From contig NZ_CABVHJ010000001.1 of assembly GCF_902497745.1 (NCBI RefSeq), positions 310,001-374,000 on the forward strand: 64,000 nucleotides of DNA. Reading direction: 5' to 3'. A program made the translations under genes and the position numbers. Below are positions 33,502 to 43,424 of the stretch, piece after piece. A model generated the notes under the pieces. That model searched no databases. It was not told where the DNA came from and worked only from the letters and a program-made list of their open reading frames with translations. This DNA is from Pseudomonas fluorescens. GTDB taxonomy: Bacteria > Pseudomonadota > Gammaproteobacteria > Pseudomonadales > Pseudomonadaceae. Position 1 is the stretch's first letter; each line of letters opens with the position of its first letter.

Positions 33502-35064
33502 CTATTCGAGTACCACTTCGAGGTCGAGGTGGCACAGCCTGCGATAAATCTCTTCCTTGCGTTCACGTACGGCATGGTTCTGCGGCAACAACTCGCAGCA
33601 ACTGTGCAGCAGGTGCAGCACTTCCAATGCAAGGTCGGGCTCCCAGGCGTGCAGGCCTGAGTCCTGTAATGTCTGATCGAGGGTTTCCAGCTGGTTCTTG
33701 GCCAGTTCGTATTTCTTGGCCATGAAGCACAGGCGCGCGAGGGCGAACTGCCAGAAGAAGCGTTCGCGGCCACCGTGAGCGGATTGCAAACCCTGCTTGA
33801 GGATTTGCACGGCCGGCTTCAGGCCTTCCTTGCGCAGCAGCGGCAGGACTTCCTCGAGGGCCTTTTCCCAGGCCGGCTGGGTTTCGACGTTTTCGCTCTC
33901 GACCTTGCGCGGCGCACTGGCGCTTTGCAGGTGCGGCATGACGTTGGCGGCGATCCACGCCCGGGTGGACGGATCGGCAAACGGCGCGCCGTCATGGAAA
34001 CGCAACTCGACAATGCCGGGCAGCCGTTGAACCAAAAGCGCGAAGTGGATTTCCACTTCGCGCATTGCCAACTCGGCGTTGAGGTTCTGGAGACACTCCC
34101 AGACCATCCTCTGGCCATCGAACCAGAACGGCGCCTTCGCCAGGCTCGCCTCCAGTTCCACCAGCAGGTCGGCGTATTTGCCTTGATCGAAACGGTCTTG
34201 GTAGAGCTTGAGTTTTTCCAGTGGCAGGCCGCGCAATACGGTGATCTGCTCGGCGTTGCGCTCAGGCACCGCGTCGATGGTCATCCACAGCAGCGTGCGG
34301 TTCAGGCGCAGGGCGCGCAGGTCGGTGGCTTTCTGCTTGAGCCACCAGGCGCACAGCGGACGCGCGCTTTCCTGTTGGGCGCGCAGGGCTTTGTGCGCCT
34401 CGCGCTCGTTGTCGATCGGTGCGCCGGGGGTGAGCAACTGGCTCGCGGCCTGCTTGACCTGCGCCACCGCCGCACCGACCACGCCGGGGGCCGGCTGGTT
34501 GTCGGCCGCACGCTGGATCATGGTTTTCAGGCGACGGGAGATCGGCAGCAGCAGCGGCGAGTCATCGCCCAGATGCTCAGCACACGCCGCTTCGAGACCG
34601 GACAGGTGCTCGGAGAGCTGCCGGAACATCGGCAACTGCTCTTTGATCGCAATGTTTTCGGTGATGACCTGCTCGAGACGCGGCACCAGCCAGCCGATGG
34701 CGGCGGCACGGGTGCGGGGTTTGAGCGGGTGAACGTCGGCCCAGTTGTTTTCCGACAAATGGTGCAGCAGACCGAGGCCGGCCAGCAGCCCGGGGAAGGA
34801 TTCGCGCTGATACAGAGACCAGGTCAGCCAGGCGCCGACACGCAAATCCTTGGATTGGGTGCGCAGCAGATTTTCGCTGTTTTCGCGGATTTTCAGCCAG
34901 TCGATCTGACCGCTTTCATGCATCGACGAGGCTTTGGCCAGCTCGCTTTCCAGCGCCTCGAATTCGCTCGAAAAACGAACGTCTTCGCCCGCGAAATTCT
35001 CTTTGGAAACAGAGACTTTAGCGAGTTCGAGGTAATGGGCGGAAAGTTTGCTTGAGTAGGACAT
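33502..35064 (-). CDS. tssA: T6SS protein TssA (ImpA N-terminal domain)
   Basis: A 520-residue TssA, the cap or baseplate-associated organiser of tail polymerisation. Residues about 10-130 carry the ImpA_N domain (IRENSENLLRTQSKDLRVGA, LGLLHHLSENNWADVHPL). The C-terminal region is helical, ending in a WEPDLALEVLHLLHSCCELL segment. It is the first gene of the T6SS operon. Translation starts at an ATG with AAAGG upstream, and the start lies inside a sequence matching an RsmA/RsmE site (see 35061-35070), which suggests post-transcriptional repression of the whole locus. Confidence 0.94.
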   Translation of the reverse strand: MSYSSKLSAHYLELAKVSVSKENFAGEDVRFSSEFEALESELAKASSMHESGQIDWLKIRENSENLLRTQSKDLRVGAWLTWSLYQRESFPGLLAGLGLLHHLSENNWADVHPLKPRTRAAAIGWLVPRLEQVITENIAIKEQLPMFRQLSEHLSGLEAACAEHLGDDSPLLLPISRRLKTMIQRAADNQPAPGVVGAAVAQVKQAASQLLTPGAPIDNEREAHKALRAQQESARPLCAWWLKQKATDLRALRLNRTLLWMTIDAVPERNAEQITVLRGLPLEKLKLYQDRFDQGKYADLLVELEASLAKAPFWFDGQRMVWECLQNLNAELAMREVEIHFALLVQRLPGIVELRFHDGAPFADPSTRAWIAANVMPHLQSASAPRKVESENVETQPAWEKALEEVLPLLRKEGLKPAVQILKQGLQSAHGGRERFFWQFALARLCFMAKKYELAKNQLETLDQTLQDSGLHAWEPDLALEVLHLLHSCCELLPQNHAVRERKEEIYRRLCHLDLEVVLE

Positions 35065-35070
35065 CCATGG
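35061..35070 (-). promoter_or_regulatory. Candidate RsmA/RsmE binding site over the tssA start codon
   Basis: On the minus strand the bases CCATGGATGT match the consensus (U/A)CANGGANG(U/A) at 9 of 10 positions, with the central GGA intact. The ATG of tssA lies inside it and the AAAGG ribosome site is just upstream. Pseudomonas T6SS genes are widely under Gac/Rsm control, so direct blocking of translation is plausible. Not tested. Confidence 0.6.
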
Positions 35071-35093
35071 CCTTTATTAAGGATTACAGTCAG
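35069..35093. repeat. Direct repeat copy 1 at the tssA translation start
   Basis: GGCCTTTATTAAGG (35069-35082) recurs exactly at 35584-35597, and GTCAG recurs at the same spacing after each copy (35089-35093 and 35604-35608). This copy covers the tssA ribosome-binding site. Confidence 0.6.
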
Positions 35094-35583
35094 GCGCCTA
35101 TTGGAGTTACCGCGGCGCGGGACAGTATCGAAGAGCGGTGATGCGACTCATCCAATTGAGATGTGCTCTTTCAAGTGGGCGCATCGTAATCACTATGATG
35201 GCCACTAGCAAGCATCTGATTAAACAACAAGACGAAGTGTTCTTTGTTTGTTGTAGGAGGTTTCCCTATATTCAGTCAGGGAATCCCCGATGCTCTGTTT
35301 ATATTCACATACCCTTACAAACCGCCGGGAAAGCTTGATTTAGAGCGATCGTTCCAGCTGCCCTCCATCACCGGAAGCCGGGGCTGGCGAGAGTTGCGCG
35401 GAGCATGACGGGTTTTGAAAAATTCGGATGTAGGATGATTCCGAAAGACTTCGGTGTTGTTTCAACAAATCACCGCGAGACAACCAACAACTCAGAAAGT
35501 GCCATCAATATGATGGCTTTTATATATAGAGGACTGATTTAACTGTGAGACTGATCGATAGCCAACAAATGCAACAGTTACTC
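35094..35583. other. AT-rich 490-base intergenic stretch upstream of the T6SS operon
   Basis: No convincing gene is seen; short frames lack ribosome sites and family resemblance. It should hold the T6SS promoter, but no clear sigma-70 or sigma-54 (-24/-12) element was found on the minus strand. One inverted repeat, TTCCCT (35262-35267) and AGGGAA (35278-35283), is present. Confidence 0.6.
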
Positions 35584-35608
35584 GGCCTTTATTAAGGCTG
35601 CACGTCAG
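35584..35608. repeat. Direct repeat copy 2 near the hupA terminator
   Basis: Second copy of the 14-base repeat plus spaced GTCAG described at 35069-35093, 515 bases away. The two copies bracket the AT-rich stretch. Confidence 0.6.
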
Positions 35609-35625
35609 AATAAATCGGCAGGCAT

Positions 35626-35666
35626 AAAAAATGGACACCCGACCGCAATCGGTGTGCCCATTTTTT
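35626..35666 (-). terminator. Bidirectional intrinsic terminator downstream of hupA
   Basis: A hairpin formed by AATGGACACCCGA and TCGGTGTGCCCATT (two mismatches) is flanked by an A-run on one side and a T-run on the other, so it can act in both directions. It lies 38 bases after the hupA stop. Confidence 0.8.
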
Positions 35667-35703
35667 CTGCGGTTCTCCCCGTTATTCGAGGAGTTCGCCG
35701 CAA

Positions 35704-35979
35704 TTAAGGATTGACGCTGTCTTTCAACGATTTGCCTGGCTTGAACGCAACGGTGTTGCTGGCCTTGATTTTGACCGGTTCGCCGGTTTGCGGGTTTTTG
35801 CCGGTGCGGGCGCCGCGATGGCGTTGCAGGAAGGTGCCGAAGCCGACCAGCGTGACGCTGTCCTTGCGGTGCAGAGCGCCGGTGATTTCTTCGAGAACGG
35901 CGTTGAGTACGCGGTTGGCCTGTTCTTTGGTCAGATCTGCTTTTTCAGCGATTGCAGCGGCGAGTTCTGGTTTACGCAT
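35704..35979 (-). CDS. hupA: HU-family DNA-binding protein
   Basis: A 91-residue HU-type nucleoid protein that bends DNA non-specifically as a dimer. It starts MRKPELAAAIAEKADLTKEQ, with VTLVGFGTFLQRHRGARTGK and the arm GKNPQTGEPVKIKASNTVAF that inserts in the minor groove. Next to the rubredoxin genes it corresponds to the PA5348 position in P. aeruginosa, called hupA in P. putida; the exact paralogue name is less certain than the family. It has its own terminator and about 190 bases of upstream region. Confidence 0.93.
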   Translation of the reverse strand: MRKPELAAAIAEKADLTKEQANRVLNAVLEEITGALHRKDSVTLVGFGTFLQRHRGARTGKNPQTGEPVKIKASNTVAFKPGKSLKDSVNP

Positions 35980-36169
35980 TAGTGAAGCCCCTTTGACGGT
36001 TTTTTGTTGTTATGTCCGTGCTGTTCTCGTTGGAACAGCGCCCAAGGCGCCGCAGGCTCTACTCTGCGGCAGACGGGAGTGAGAATGGCACGCGGATACC
36101 GGCGGCGCCAGTCTCCCCGCGACCTTTGTAGGGGCAAAAGCGGGGTGATTCCGACAGAACGACCGGTAT

Positions 36170-37318
36170 TTACGCCAGCAGGGCCGGAAGCTGTTTGTTC
36201 AGGGCGAGTTTTTCCATCACCGCGGCGCCGGTCAGCGCGTAACCGAGCAATTGACCGTCGGCGCTGTGGCACAGCGCCTTGATGTCGGCGCCCTGCCCTT
36301 CAACCGTCCAGACGCCTTCGCTGCCTCTTGGCGGTGGCGATACGACCAGCGGGCACACCGGGGTTTTCACGGTGATCGGCATCGGGCCGTAGCTCACGGC
36401 GGTCGGGTTTCCAGCGAGGGTTTGTGCCAGCGCTCGCGCACAGCTCATGAGGGGCATCACGTACAGCAGATTCAGCCCGTCGACCTCGGCGCAGTCGCCC
36501 AAGGCGTAGATATTGGCGTGGGAGGTTTTCAGGTGCCGGTCGACCACGACGCCGCGATTGACTTGAACGCCAGCCGCAGCCGCCAGATCAATGCGTGGAC
36601 GCAGGCCGATGGCCGAAACCACCACGTCGCAAGGAATGACCTGGCCGTCGGACAAGTGCGCTTCCAGGCCGTCGGTGACTTTTTGCAGGCGGGTCAGCAC
36701 CGGGCCGAGGTGGAATTTCGCCCCCAGGCTTTCCAGCCCGGCCTGCACCGCTGCCGCAGCGGCCGGGTGCAGCAGCATCGGCATGACTTGTTCGCACGGC
36801 GCCACCAGTTGCACTTCGTAGCCGCCAAGGATCAAGTCATTGGCGAATTCGCAGCCGATCAGGCCTGCGCCCAGCAATAGCACGCGGCGTTTACCAGCCG
36901 CCGCAGTACGGAAACGCGCGTAGTCTTCGAGATCGTTGATCGGGAACACCAGATCCGCGCCATCGCCTTCGATGGGCACACGCACGGTTTCTGCGCCCCA
37001 GGCGAGGATCAGGTCGCGGTAGTACACCGCCTCTTCACCGATCCACAGGCGCTTGTGGCCGGCGTCGATGCCGCTGATACGCGTGTGCGTGCGTACTTCG
37101 GCTTTCAATTGCTCGGCCATGGCGCCCGGTTCGGCCATGCTCAGGCCATCGGCGTCTTTGTTCTTGCCGAAACCGGTGGAGAGCATCGGTTTGGAGTAAG
37201 AGCGCCCGTCATCGGCGGTGATCAGCAGCAGCGGGGTTTCGCTGTCGAGCTTGCGAAACTCCCGGGCCAGGTTGTAGCCCGCAAGGCCAGTGCCAATGAT
37301 GACGACAGGTGCGCTCAT
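36170..37318 (-). CDS. Rubredoxin-NAD(+) reductase
   Basis: A 382-residue FAD/NAD(P)H oxidoreductase that passes electrons to rubredoxin. The N-terminal FAD site reads [20 protein letters not shown]; a second nucleotide-binding motif, [20 protein letters not shown], sits mid-protein; and [20 protein letters not shown] contains the conserved Asp that contacts FAD. The gene follows the rubredoxin gene by 20 bases on the same strand, so both proteins form one electron-transfer pair, as for the PA5349-PA5351 proteins supporting alkane hydroxylation or redox stress responses. Confidence 0.93.
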   Translation of the reverse strand: MSAPVVIIGTGLAGYNLAREFRKLDSETPLLLITADDGRSYSKPMLSTGFGKNKDADGLSMAEPGAMAEQLKAEVRTHTRISGIDAGHKRLWIGEEAVYYRDLILAWGAETVRVPIEGDGADLVFPINDLEDYARFRTAAAGKRRVLLLGAGLIGCEFANDLILGGYEVQLVAPCEQVMPMLLHPAAAAAVQAGLESLGAKFHLGPVLTRLQKVTDGLEAHLSDGQVIPCDVVVSAIGLRPRIDLAAAAGVQVNRGVVVDRHLKTSHANIYALGDCAEVDGLNLLYVMPLMSCARALAQTLAGNPTAVSYGPMPITVKTPVCPLVVSPPPRGSEGVWTVEGQGADIKALCHSADGQLLGYALTGAAVMEKLALNKQLPALLA

Positions 37319-37338
37319 GCCTTACTCCTTGATTGTGC

Positions 37339-37506
37339 TTAGTTGATTTCGATCATTTCGAAGTCCATCTTGCCGACGCCGCAGTCCGGGCACAGCCAGT
37401 CTTCCGGTACGTCCTGCCACAGGGTGCCCGGCGCAATGCCGTCATCCGGCCAACCGTCGGCTTCGTTGTAGATCAGGCCACAGACGATGCATTGCCACTT
37501 TTTCAT
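37339..37506 (-). CDS. rubA: Rubredoxin
   Basis: A 55-residue rubredoxin. It starts [20 protein letters not shown] and has the two CxxC iron ligand pairs Cys6/Cys9 and Cys39/Cys42 (LCPDCGVGK), with the usual DDGIAPGT loop and PEDW between. It carries electrons from the adjacent reductase. Only one rubredoxin gene is present, where P. aeruginosa has two in tandem. The 200 bases to ubiC, which runs the other way, should hold both promoters. Confidence 0.95.
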   Translation of the reverse strand: MKKWQCIVCGLIYNEADGWPDDGIAPGTLWQDVPEDWLCPDCGVGKMDFEMIEIN

Positions 37507-37706
37507 TCAGGTACTTCCTCAGGGTTCAGGCTTGGTGCCGGCGCGGACGGTCGATGGAGTTGCGCTGCCATCCGGCTCAGGGCGTTTTGTACTGATGGTG
37601 CCGGGCAGATGCAAGCCTGTTCGGCGCAATGGCGCCCCGGATCAATCAATAGCGCAGCTCGCCATGGTAAGCTCGCCGCCTCATTTGCGGCCAATAATGA
37701 CTCATT

Positions 37707-38267
37707 GTGCAACATACAAATGCCTGCCCGACCCCGCTCTGGCTGACCCAAAGCCGACTGACGCCCCTCCCCGATTCGTTGACCCTCGACTGGCTGTTCG
37801 ACGAAGGCTCGCTCACCCGCCGCCTGACCCGGCTGTCCAGCGATGGCTTCAGCGTCACGCCGCTGTTCGAAGGCTGGGACACCCTGCGCGCTGACGAATG
37901 CGCCGCGCTGGATCTGGCCGAGGGCAGCGAAGGCTGGGTACGCGAGGTGTATTTGCGCGGTCACGGCGAGGCTTGGGTGTTTGCCCGCAGCGTCGCCTCA
38001 CGCGCCGCTTTGCAGGGCGACGGTTTGCACATGGACGAACTCGGCAGCCGTTCGCTGGGCGAGTTGCTGTTTTGCGATCATGCGTTCCAGCGCCGCGCCA
38101 TCGAAGTTTGCCACTACCCTGAACAATGGCTGCCACAAGACGCAAAAGCGCCTGAGCTGTGGGGCCGTCGTTCGCGCTTTGATCGTGGCGCGCTCAGCGT
38201 CCTGGTTGCGGAAATCTTCCTGCCGAACCTGTGGAATGCCGCCCGCGCCCATCCGGAGAACTGCTGA
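37707..38267 (+). CDS. ubiC: Chorismate lyase UbiC
   Basis: A 186-residue chorismate pyruvate-lyase that makes 4-hydroxybenzoate, the first committed step of ubiquinone synthesis. Matching blocks are [40 protein letters not shown] and the C-terminal [20 protein letters not shown]. The start is a GTG at 37707, fitting the family length. Its TGA overlaps the ubiA ATG by one base (TGATG), so the two ubiquinone genes are coupled. Confidence 0.96.
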   Translation: MQHTNACPTPLWLTQSRLTPLPDSLTLDWLFDEGSLTRRLTRLSSDGFSVTPLFEGWDTLRADECAALDLAEGSEGWVREVYLRGHGEAWVFARSVASRAALQGDGLHMDELGSRSLGELLFCDHAFQRRAIEVCHYPEQWLPQDAKAPELWGRRSRFDRGALSVLVAEIFLPNLWNAARAHPENC

Positions 38268-39157
38268 TGTATCAGAGCCTGCTCAAGTCCCTGAACCGCT
38301 TGAACCCGCGCGCCTGGGATTTCATTCAGTTGACCCGGATGGACAAGCCGATCGGCATTTACCTGCTGCTATGGCCGACCCTGTGGGCGTTGTGGATTGC
38401 CGGCAAAGGCTCGCCGTCGCTGGCCAACGTGGTGATTTTTGTCCTCGGCGTGATCCTGACCCGCGCGGGTGGCTGCGTGATCAACGACTGGGCCGATCGC
38501 AAGGTCGACGGCCACGTCAAACGCACCGCGCAACGGCCTTTGGCTGCGGGCAGAATCAGTTCGAAAGAAGCGCTGGTGTTCTTTGCGCTGTTGATGGGTG
38601 TGAGCTTTCTGCTGGTGCTGTGCACCAACGCACTGACCATTTGGTTGTCGCTGGGCGGTTTGGCGCTGGCGTTCACTTATCCGTTCATGAAGCGCTACAC
38701 CTATTACCCGCAAGTGGTGCTGGGCGCAGCGTTCTCTTGGGGCATGCCGATGGCGTTCACTGCCGAGACGGGAGAGCTGCCAGCGGCGGCGTGGCTGCTG
38801 TGGATCGCCAATCTGCTGTGGACGGTCGGTTACGACACCTATTACGCGATGACCGATCGCGATGACGATTTGAAGATTGGCGTGAAATCCACGGCGATTC
38901 TGTTTGGCGAGGCGGATCGGGTGATCATCCTGAGCTTGCAGGCGTTGTCATTGGGTTGCCTGTTGCTGGCCGGTTCGAAGTTCGAGCTGGGCGTCTGGTT
39001 CCATCTCGGCTTGCTGGTGGCTGCTGGCTGTTATGCGTGGGAGTTCTGGTACACCCGCGATCGTGACCGCATGCGTTGTTTCAAGGCGTTTTTGCACAAC
39101 CACTGGGCCGGTTTGGCGATTTTCGTCGGGATCGTGCTGGATTACGCACTGCGCTGA
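38267..39157 (+). CDS. ubiA: 4-hydroxybenzoate polyprenyltransferase UbiA
   Basis: A 296-residue membrane enzyme that prenylates 4-hydroxybenzoate. It begins [19 protein letters not shown]. The two Asp-rich motifs for the Mg-diphosphate are [19 protein letters not shown] and the [12 protein letters not shown] region, amid eight or nine hydrophobic helices. The ATG at 38267 overlaps the ubiC stop; the longer frame lies within ubiC. A REP doublet follows the stop. Confidence 0.97.
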   Translation: MYQSLLKSLNRLNPRAWDFIQLTRMDKPIGIYLLLWPTLWALWIAGKGSPSLANVVIFVLGVILTRAGGCVINDWADRKVDGHVKRTAQRPLAAGRISSKEALVFFALLMGVSFLLVLCTNALTIWLSLGGLALAFTYPFMKRYTYYPQVVLGAAFSWGMPMAFTAETGELPAAAWLLWIANLLWTVGYDTYYAMTDRDDDLKIGVKSTAILFGEADRVIILSLQALSLGCLLLAGSKFELGVWFHLGLLVAAGCYAWEFWYTRDRDRMRCFKAFLHNHWAGLAIFVGIVLDYALR

Positions 39158-39168
39158 GGATTCACAAC

Positions 39169-39258
39169 TGTGGGAGCGAGCCTGCTCGCGAATGCGTCGT
39201 GTCAGTCAGCCATTGCGTTAACTGACACACCGCCTTCGCGAGCAGGCTCGCTCCCACA
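39169..39258. repeat. REP doublet (inverted pair)
   Basis: TGTGGGAGCGAGCCTGCTCG and its reverse complement face each other around a centre containing GTGTCAGT...ACTGACAC. This is a Pseudomonas REP-type pair between ubiA and the convergent small exported gene. Confidence 0.88.
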
Positions 39259-39271
39259 GGGGGATTTGCGT

Positions 39272-39655
39272 TTATTTGGCTTTGGCGACTTTCCAGGCGC
39301 CGTCCATTTTGCCGTCACCGGTCATGTCACCGGCCTTCTTGTCCATCACGAAGGTGTATAGCGGCATGCCTTGGTAAGCCCACTGCATCGAGCCGTCGTC
39401 ACGCTTAATCACGGTCCAGTCGCCCATCGACTTATCGCCGGTCTCAGCCTTCAACGGTGGCCAATTCGCAGCGCATTTGTCGTTACACGCGGATTTGCCG
39501 GCGGAGTCTTTGGCGAAGGTATACAGGGTCATTCCCTTGTTATCGGTGTACATACCGTCCTTCTCCATCGCCGGATCGGCAGCCATGGCCAGTCCCGGCA
39601 ATGCCAGGGCGGCAGCCATCAGCAGGGCTTTGAAAGAAACAGTCATTTGAGTCAT
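39272..39655 (-). CDS. Small exported protein with two lipoprotein-type repeats (COG4315 family)
   Basis: A 127-residue protein with a signal peptide ending near LAMAADP. Two repeats of the family with the Yx(FWY)xxD pattern are visible: GMTLYTFAKDSAGKSACNDK and GMPLYTFVMDKKAGDMTGDG, with CAANWPPLKA between. Function of the family is unknown; exported metal- or heme-linked roles have been suggested for relatives. It faces phoB divergently. The ATG at 39655, with AAGG upstream, is preferred over the one three codons on. Confidence 0.85.
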   Translation of the reverse strand: MTQMTVSFKALLMAAALALPGLAMAADPAMEKDGMYTDNKGMTLYTFAKDSAGKSACNDKCAANWPPLKAETGDKSMGDWTVIKRDDGSMQWAYQGMPLYTFVMDKKAGDMTGDGKMDGAWKVAKAK

Positions 39656-39735
39656 GGAAACCTTCTTTTGTGGTTGTCAGGATTCGGACTTAGAGCTTAG
39701 TTGAGGATTTGCACAATCGCCGCCGGACTAAAATA

Positions 39736-39753
39736 CTGTCACACGACTGCAAT
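39736..39753 (+). promoter_or_regulatory. Pho box upstream of phoB
   Basis: CTGTCACACGACTGCAAT matches the CTGTCAT-N4-CTGTCAT pattern as two 7-base repeats 11 bases apart. TATCTA, a possible -10, starts 8 bases after it, and phoB begins 54 bases further on. PhoB is expected to activate its own operon here. Confidence 0.75.
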
Positions 39754-39806
39754 AATTCCGTTATCTAATGCGGCGCAAGACAGTTAAATGACAAGAGGAT
39801 TAAGGC

Positions 39807-40496
39807 ATGGTTGGCAGGAGCATTCTGATCGTCGACGACGAAGCGCCCATTCGCGAAATGATCGCCGTTGCGTTGGAAATGGCCGGCTATGACTGCCTCG
39901 AGGCGGAGAACTCGCAGCAGGCGCACGCCATCATTGTCGACCGCAAGCCGGACCTGATCCTGCTCGACTGGATGCTGCCCGGCACCTCCGGCATCGAGCT
40001 GGCCCGCCGCCTCAAGCGTGACGAGCTGACCGGGGACATCCCGATCATCATGCTCACCGCCAAGGGCGAAGAGGACAACAAGATCCAGGGCTTGGAAGTC
40101 GGCGCCGACGACTACATCACCAAACCGTTTTCCCCACGCGAACTGGTCGCACGCCTCAAAGCCGTGCTGCGCCGCGCCGGCCCGACCGACGGCGAGGCGC
40201 CGATCGAAGTCGGTGGCCTGCTGCTCGACCCGATCAGCCACCGCGTGACCATCGACGGCAAACCCGCCGAGATGGGCCCGACCGAATACCGTCTGCTGCA
40301 ATTCTTCATGACCCACCAGGAACGCGCCTACACCCGTGGCCAGTTGCTGGATCAGGTCTGGGGCGGCAACGTCTACGTTGAAGAACGTACCGTCGACGTG
40401 CACATCCGCCGCCTGCGCAAGGCCCTCGGCGACGCTTACGAAAATCTGGTACAAACCGTGCGCGGCACCGGCTACCGGTTTTCCACCAAGGCCTGA
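39807..40496 (+). CDS. phoB: Phosphate regulon response regulator PhoB
   Basis: A 229-residue OmpR-type regulator. The receiver domain has acidic residues Asp10/Asp11 and phosphoacceptor Asp54 ([10 protein letters not shown]), and Lys in the [11 protein letters not shown] switch. The C-terminal winged helix includes [20 protein letters not shown] and the closing [14 protein letters not shown]. It activates Pho-box promoters under phosphate limitation. The start has GAGGATTAAGG upstream. It is followed by phoR after 38 bases. Confidence 0.98.
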   Translation: MVGRSILIVDDEAPIREMIAVALEMAGYDCLEAENSQQAHAIIVDRKPDLILLDWMLPGTSGIELARRLKRDELTGDIPIIMLTAKGEEDNKIQGLEVGADDYITKPFSPRELVARLKAVLRRAGPTDGEAPIEVGGLLLDPISHRVTIDGKPAEMGPTEYRLLQFFMTHQERAYTRGQLLDQVWGGNVYVEERTVDVHIRRLRKALGDAYENLVQTVRGTGYRFSTKA

Positions 40497-40534
40497 GCCG
40501 ACCGCCAGACTCGCTGACAAGGACCGTATTTCCC

Positions 40535-41857
<1,323 letters not shown>

Positions 41858-41967
41858 TGTCGCACTAGGCAATCGCCAGGTCAGCCGCTACATTGGCTGA
41901 CTTGTGCCTGCCTTTCAGGCGCGATTTTTCTCTCTCTTGAATCACACGGAACCCGCAAAACTCCATC

Positions 41968-43308
41968 ATGGACCCTTCCCCTGGCTTGTCCCTCGCTACA
42001 ATTTTCGCCGACTTCGGCATGATCCTTTTCGCTCTGATCCTGGTTTTGCTCAACGGCTTTTTCGTTGCGGCGGAATTCGCCATGGTCAAACTGCGCTCGA
42101 CCCGAGTCGAGGCCATCGCCGATCAGAACGGCTGGCGCGGGCACATCCTGCGCACCGTACACAGTCAGCTCGATGCGTACCTCTCGGCCTGTCAGCTCGG
42201 TATCACCCTCGCCTCCCTCGGCCTCGGCTGGGTCGGTGAGCCGGCGTTCGCACACATTCTCGAGCCGCTGCTGAGCGCGGTCGGCGTGCAGTCGCCGGAG
42301 ATCGTCAAAGGCGTGTCGTTCTTCACCGCGTTCTTCATCATTTCCTACCTGCACATCGTCGTCGGCGAGCTGGCCCCGAAGTCGTGGGCGATTCGCAAAC
42401 CGGAGTTGCTGTCGCTGTGGACGGCGGTGCCGCTGTACCTGTTCTACTGGGCGATGTACCCGGCGATCTACCTGCTCAACGCCAGCGCCAACGCGATTCT
42501 GCGCATCGCCGGCCAGGGCGAACCCGGCCCGCACCACGAACACCACTACAGCCGCGAAGAACTGAAGCTGATCCTGCACTCCAGCCGTGGTCAGGATCCT
42601 AGCGATCAGGGCATGCGTGTTTTGGCTTCCGCGGTGGAAATGGGCGAGCTGGAAGTGGTCGACTGGGCCAACTCCCGCGAAGACCTGATCACCCTGGAAT
42701 TCAACGCACCGCTGAAAGAAATCCTGGCGATGTTCCGTCGCCACAAGTTCAGCCGTTATCCGGTGTACGACAGCGAGCGCCAGGAGTTCGTCGGCCTGCT
42801 GCACATCAAGGATCTGCTGCTGGAGCTGGCGGCGCTGGACCACATTCCCGAGTCGTTCAACCTGGCTGAGCTGACCCGCCCGCTGGAGCGTGTGTCGCGC
42901 CATATGCCGCTGTCGCAGTTGCTGGAGCAGTTCCGCAAGGGCGGCTCGCACTTCGCCGTGGTCGAAGAGGCTGATGGCAACATCATCGGCTACCTGACCA
43001 TGGAAGACGTGCTGGAAGTGCTGGTTGGCGACATTCAGGACGAACACCGCAAAGCTGAGCGCGGGATCCTCGCCTATCAGCCGGGCAAGCTCTTGGTGCG
43101 TGGTGACACGCCGCTGTTCAAGGTGGAACGCCTGCTGGGCATCGACCTTGATCACATCGAAGCGGAAACCCTCGCCGGGCTGGTCTACGAAACCCTGAAA
43201 CGGGTGCCGGAAGAGGAAGAAGTGCTGGAAGTCGAAGGCCTGCGGATCATCATCAAGAAGATGAAAGGGCCGAAGATTGTGCTGGCGAAGGTGTTGATGC
43301 TGGATTGA
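41968..43308 (+). CDS. CNNM/CorC-type transporter (DUF21, CBS pair, CorC domain)
   Basis: A 446-residue protein of the hemolysin C/CorC family. The N-terminal DUF21 membrane domain has ILVLLNGFFVAAEFAMVKLR and GITLASLGLGWVGEPAFAHI. Two CBS domains follow (around FRRHKFSRYPVYDSERQEFV and DGNIIGYLTMEDVLEVLV), then the C-terminal CorC_HlyC domain (VRGDTPLFKVERLLGIDLDH). Related proteins are Mg2+/Co2+ exporters or regulators of magnesium balance; the name haemolysin is historical. It follows phoR by 110 bases and could be cotranscribed, as in P. aeruginosa PA5362. Confidence 0.92.
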   Translation: MDPSPGLSLATIFADFGMILFALILVLLNGFFVAAEFAMVKLRSTRVEAIADQNGWRGHILRTVHSQLDAYLSACQLGITLASLGLGWVGEPAFAHILEPLLSAVGVQSPEIVKGVSFFTAFFIISYLHIVVGELAPKSWAIRKPELLSLWTAVPLYLFYWAMYPAIYLLNASANAILRIAGQGEPGPHHEHHYSREELKLILHSSRGQDPSDQGMRVLASAVEMGELEVVDWANSREDLITLEFNAPLKEILAMFRRHKFSRYPVYDSERQEFVGLLHIKDLLLELAALDHIPESFNLAELTRPLERVSRHMPLSQLLEQFRKGGSHFAVVEEADGNIIGYLTMEDVLEVLVGDIQDEHRKAERGILAYQPGKLLVRGDTPLFKVERLLGIDLDHIEAETLAGLVYETLKRVPEEEEVLEVEGLRIIIKKMKGPKIVLAKVLMLD

Positions 43309-43337
43309 GTGCAATGCGGGAAACCGCGTTGCCTGCT

Positions 43338-43412
43338 AAAAGATCGCAGCCTGCGGCAGCTCCTACAGGGATTGCATTCCCATGTAGGAGCTGCCGCAGG
43401 CTGCGATCTTTT
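43338..43412. repeat. Perfect 30-bp inverted repeat (second REP class) between convergent genes
   Basis: AAAAGATCGCAGCCTGCGGC and the ten following bases (43338-43367) pair perfectly with 43383-43412 around a 15-base loop. The A-run and T-run at its ends would let it end transcripts from both the CorC-type gene and the M23 gene. Confidence 0.88.
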
Positions 43413-43424
43413 GCTTTTAGAAGC

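Noticed and set aside
32873..33547. Plus-strand frame of 224 codons opposite tssB and tssC
   Set aside because: Overlaps two secure T6SS genes antisense and lacks any motif.
35138..35338. A 66-codon plus-strand frame in the T6SS upstream region
   Set aside because: No ribosome site, atypical composition, lies in the AT-rich promoter region of the opposite-strand operon.
35480..35515. A possible sigma-54 element (TGGCAC on the minus strand at about 35499-35504)
   Set aside because: The -12 half does not follow at the required spacing (GG-N10-GC is not met), so it is not reported as a promoter.
39169..39258. REP doublets considered as CRISPR repeats or IS ends
   Set aside because: They occur as single inverted pairs with variable centres and no regular spacers or transposase, which fits REP elements.
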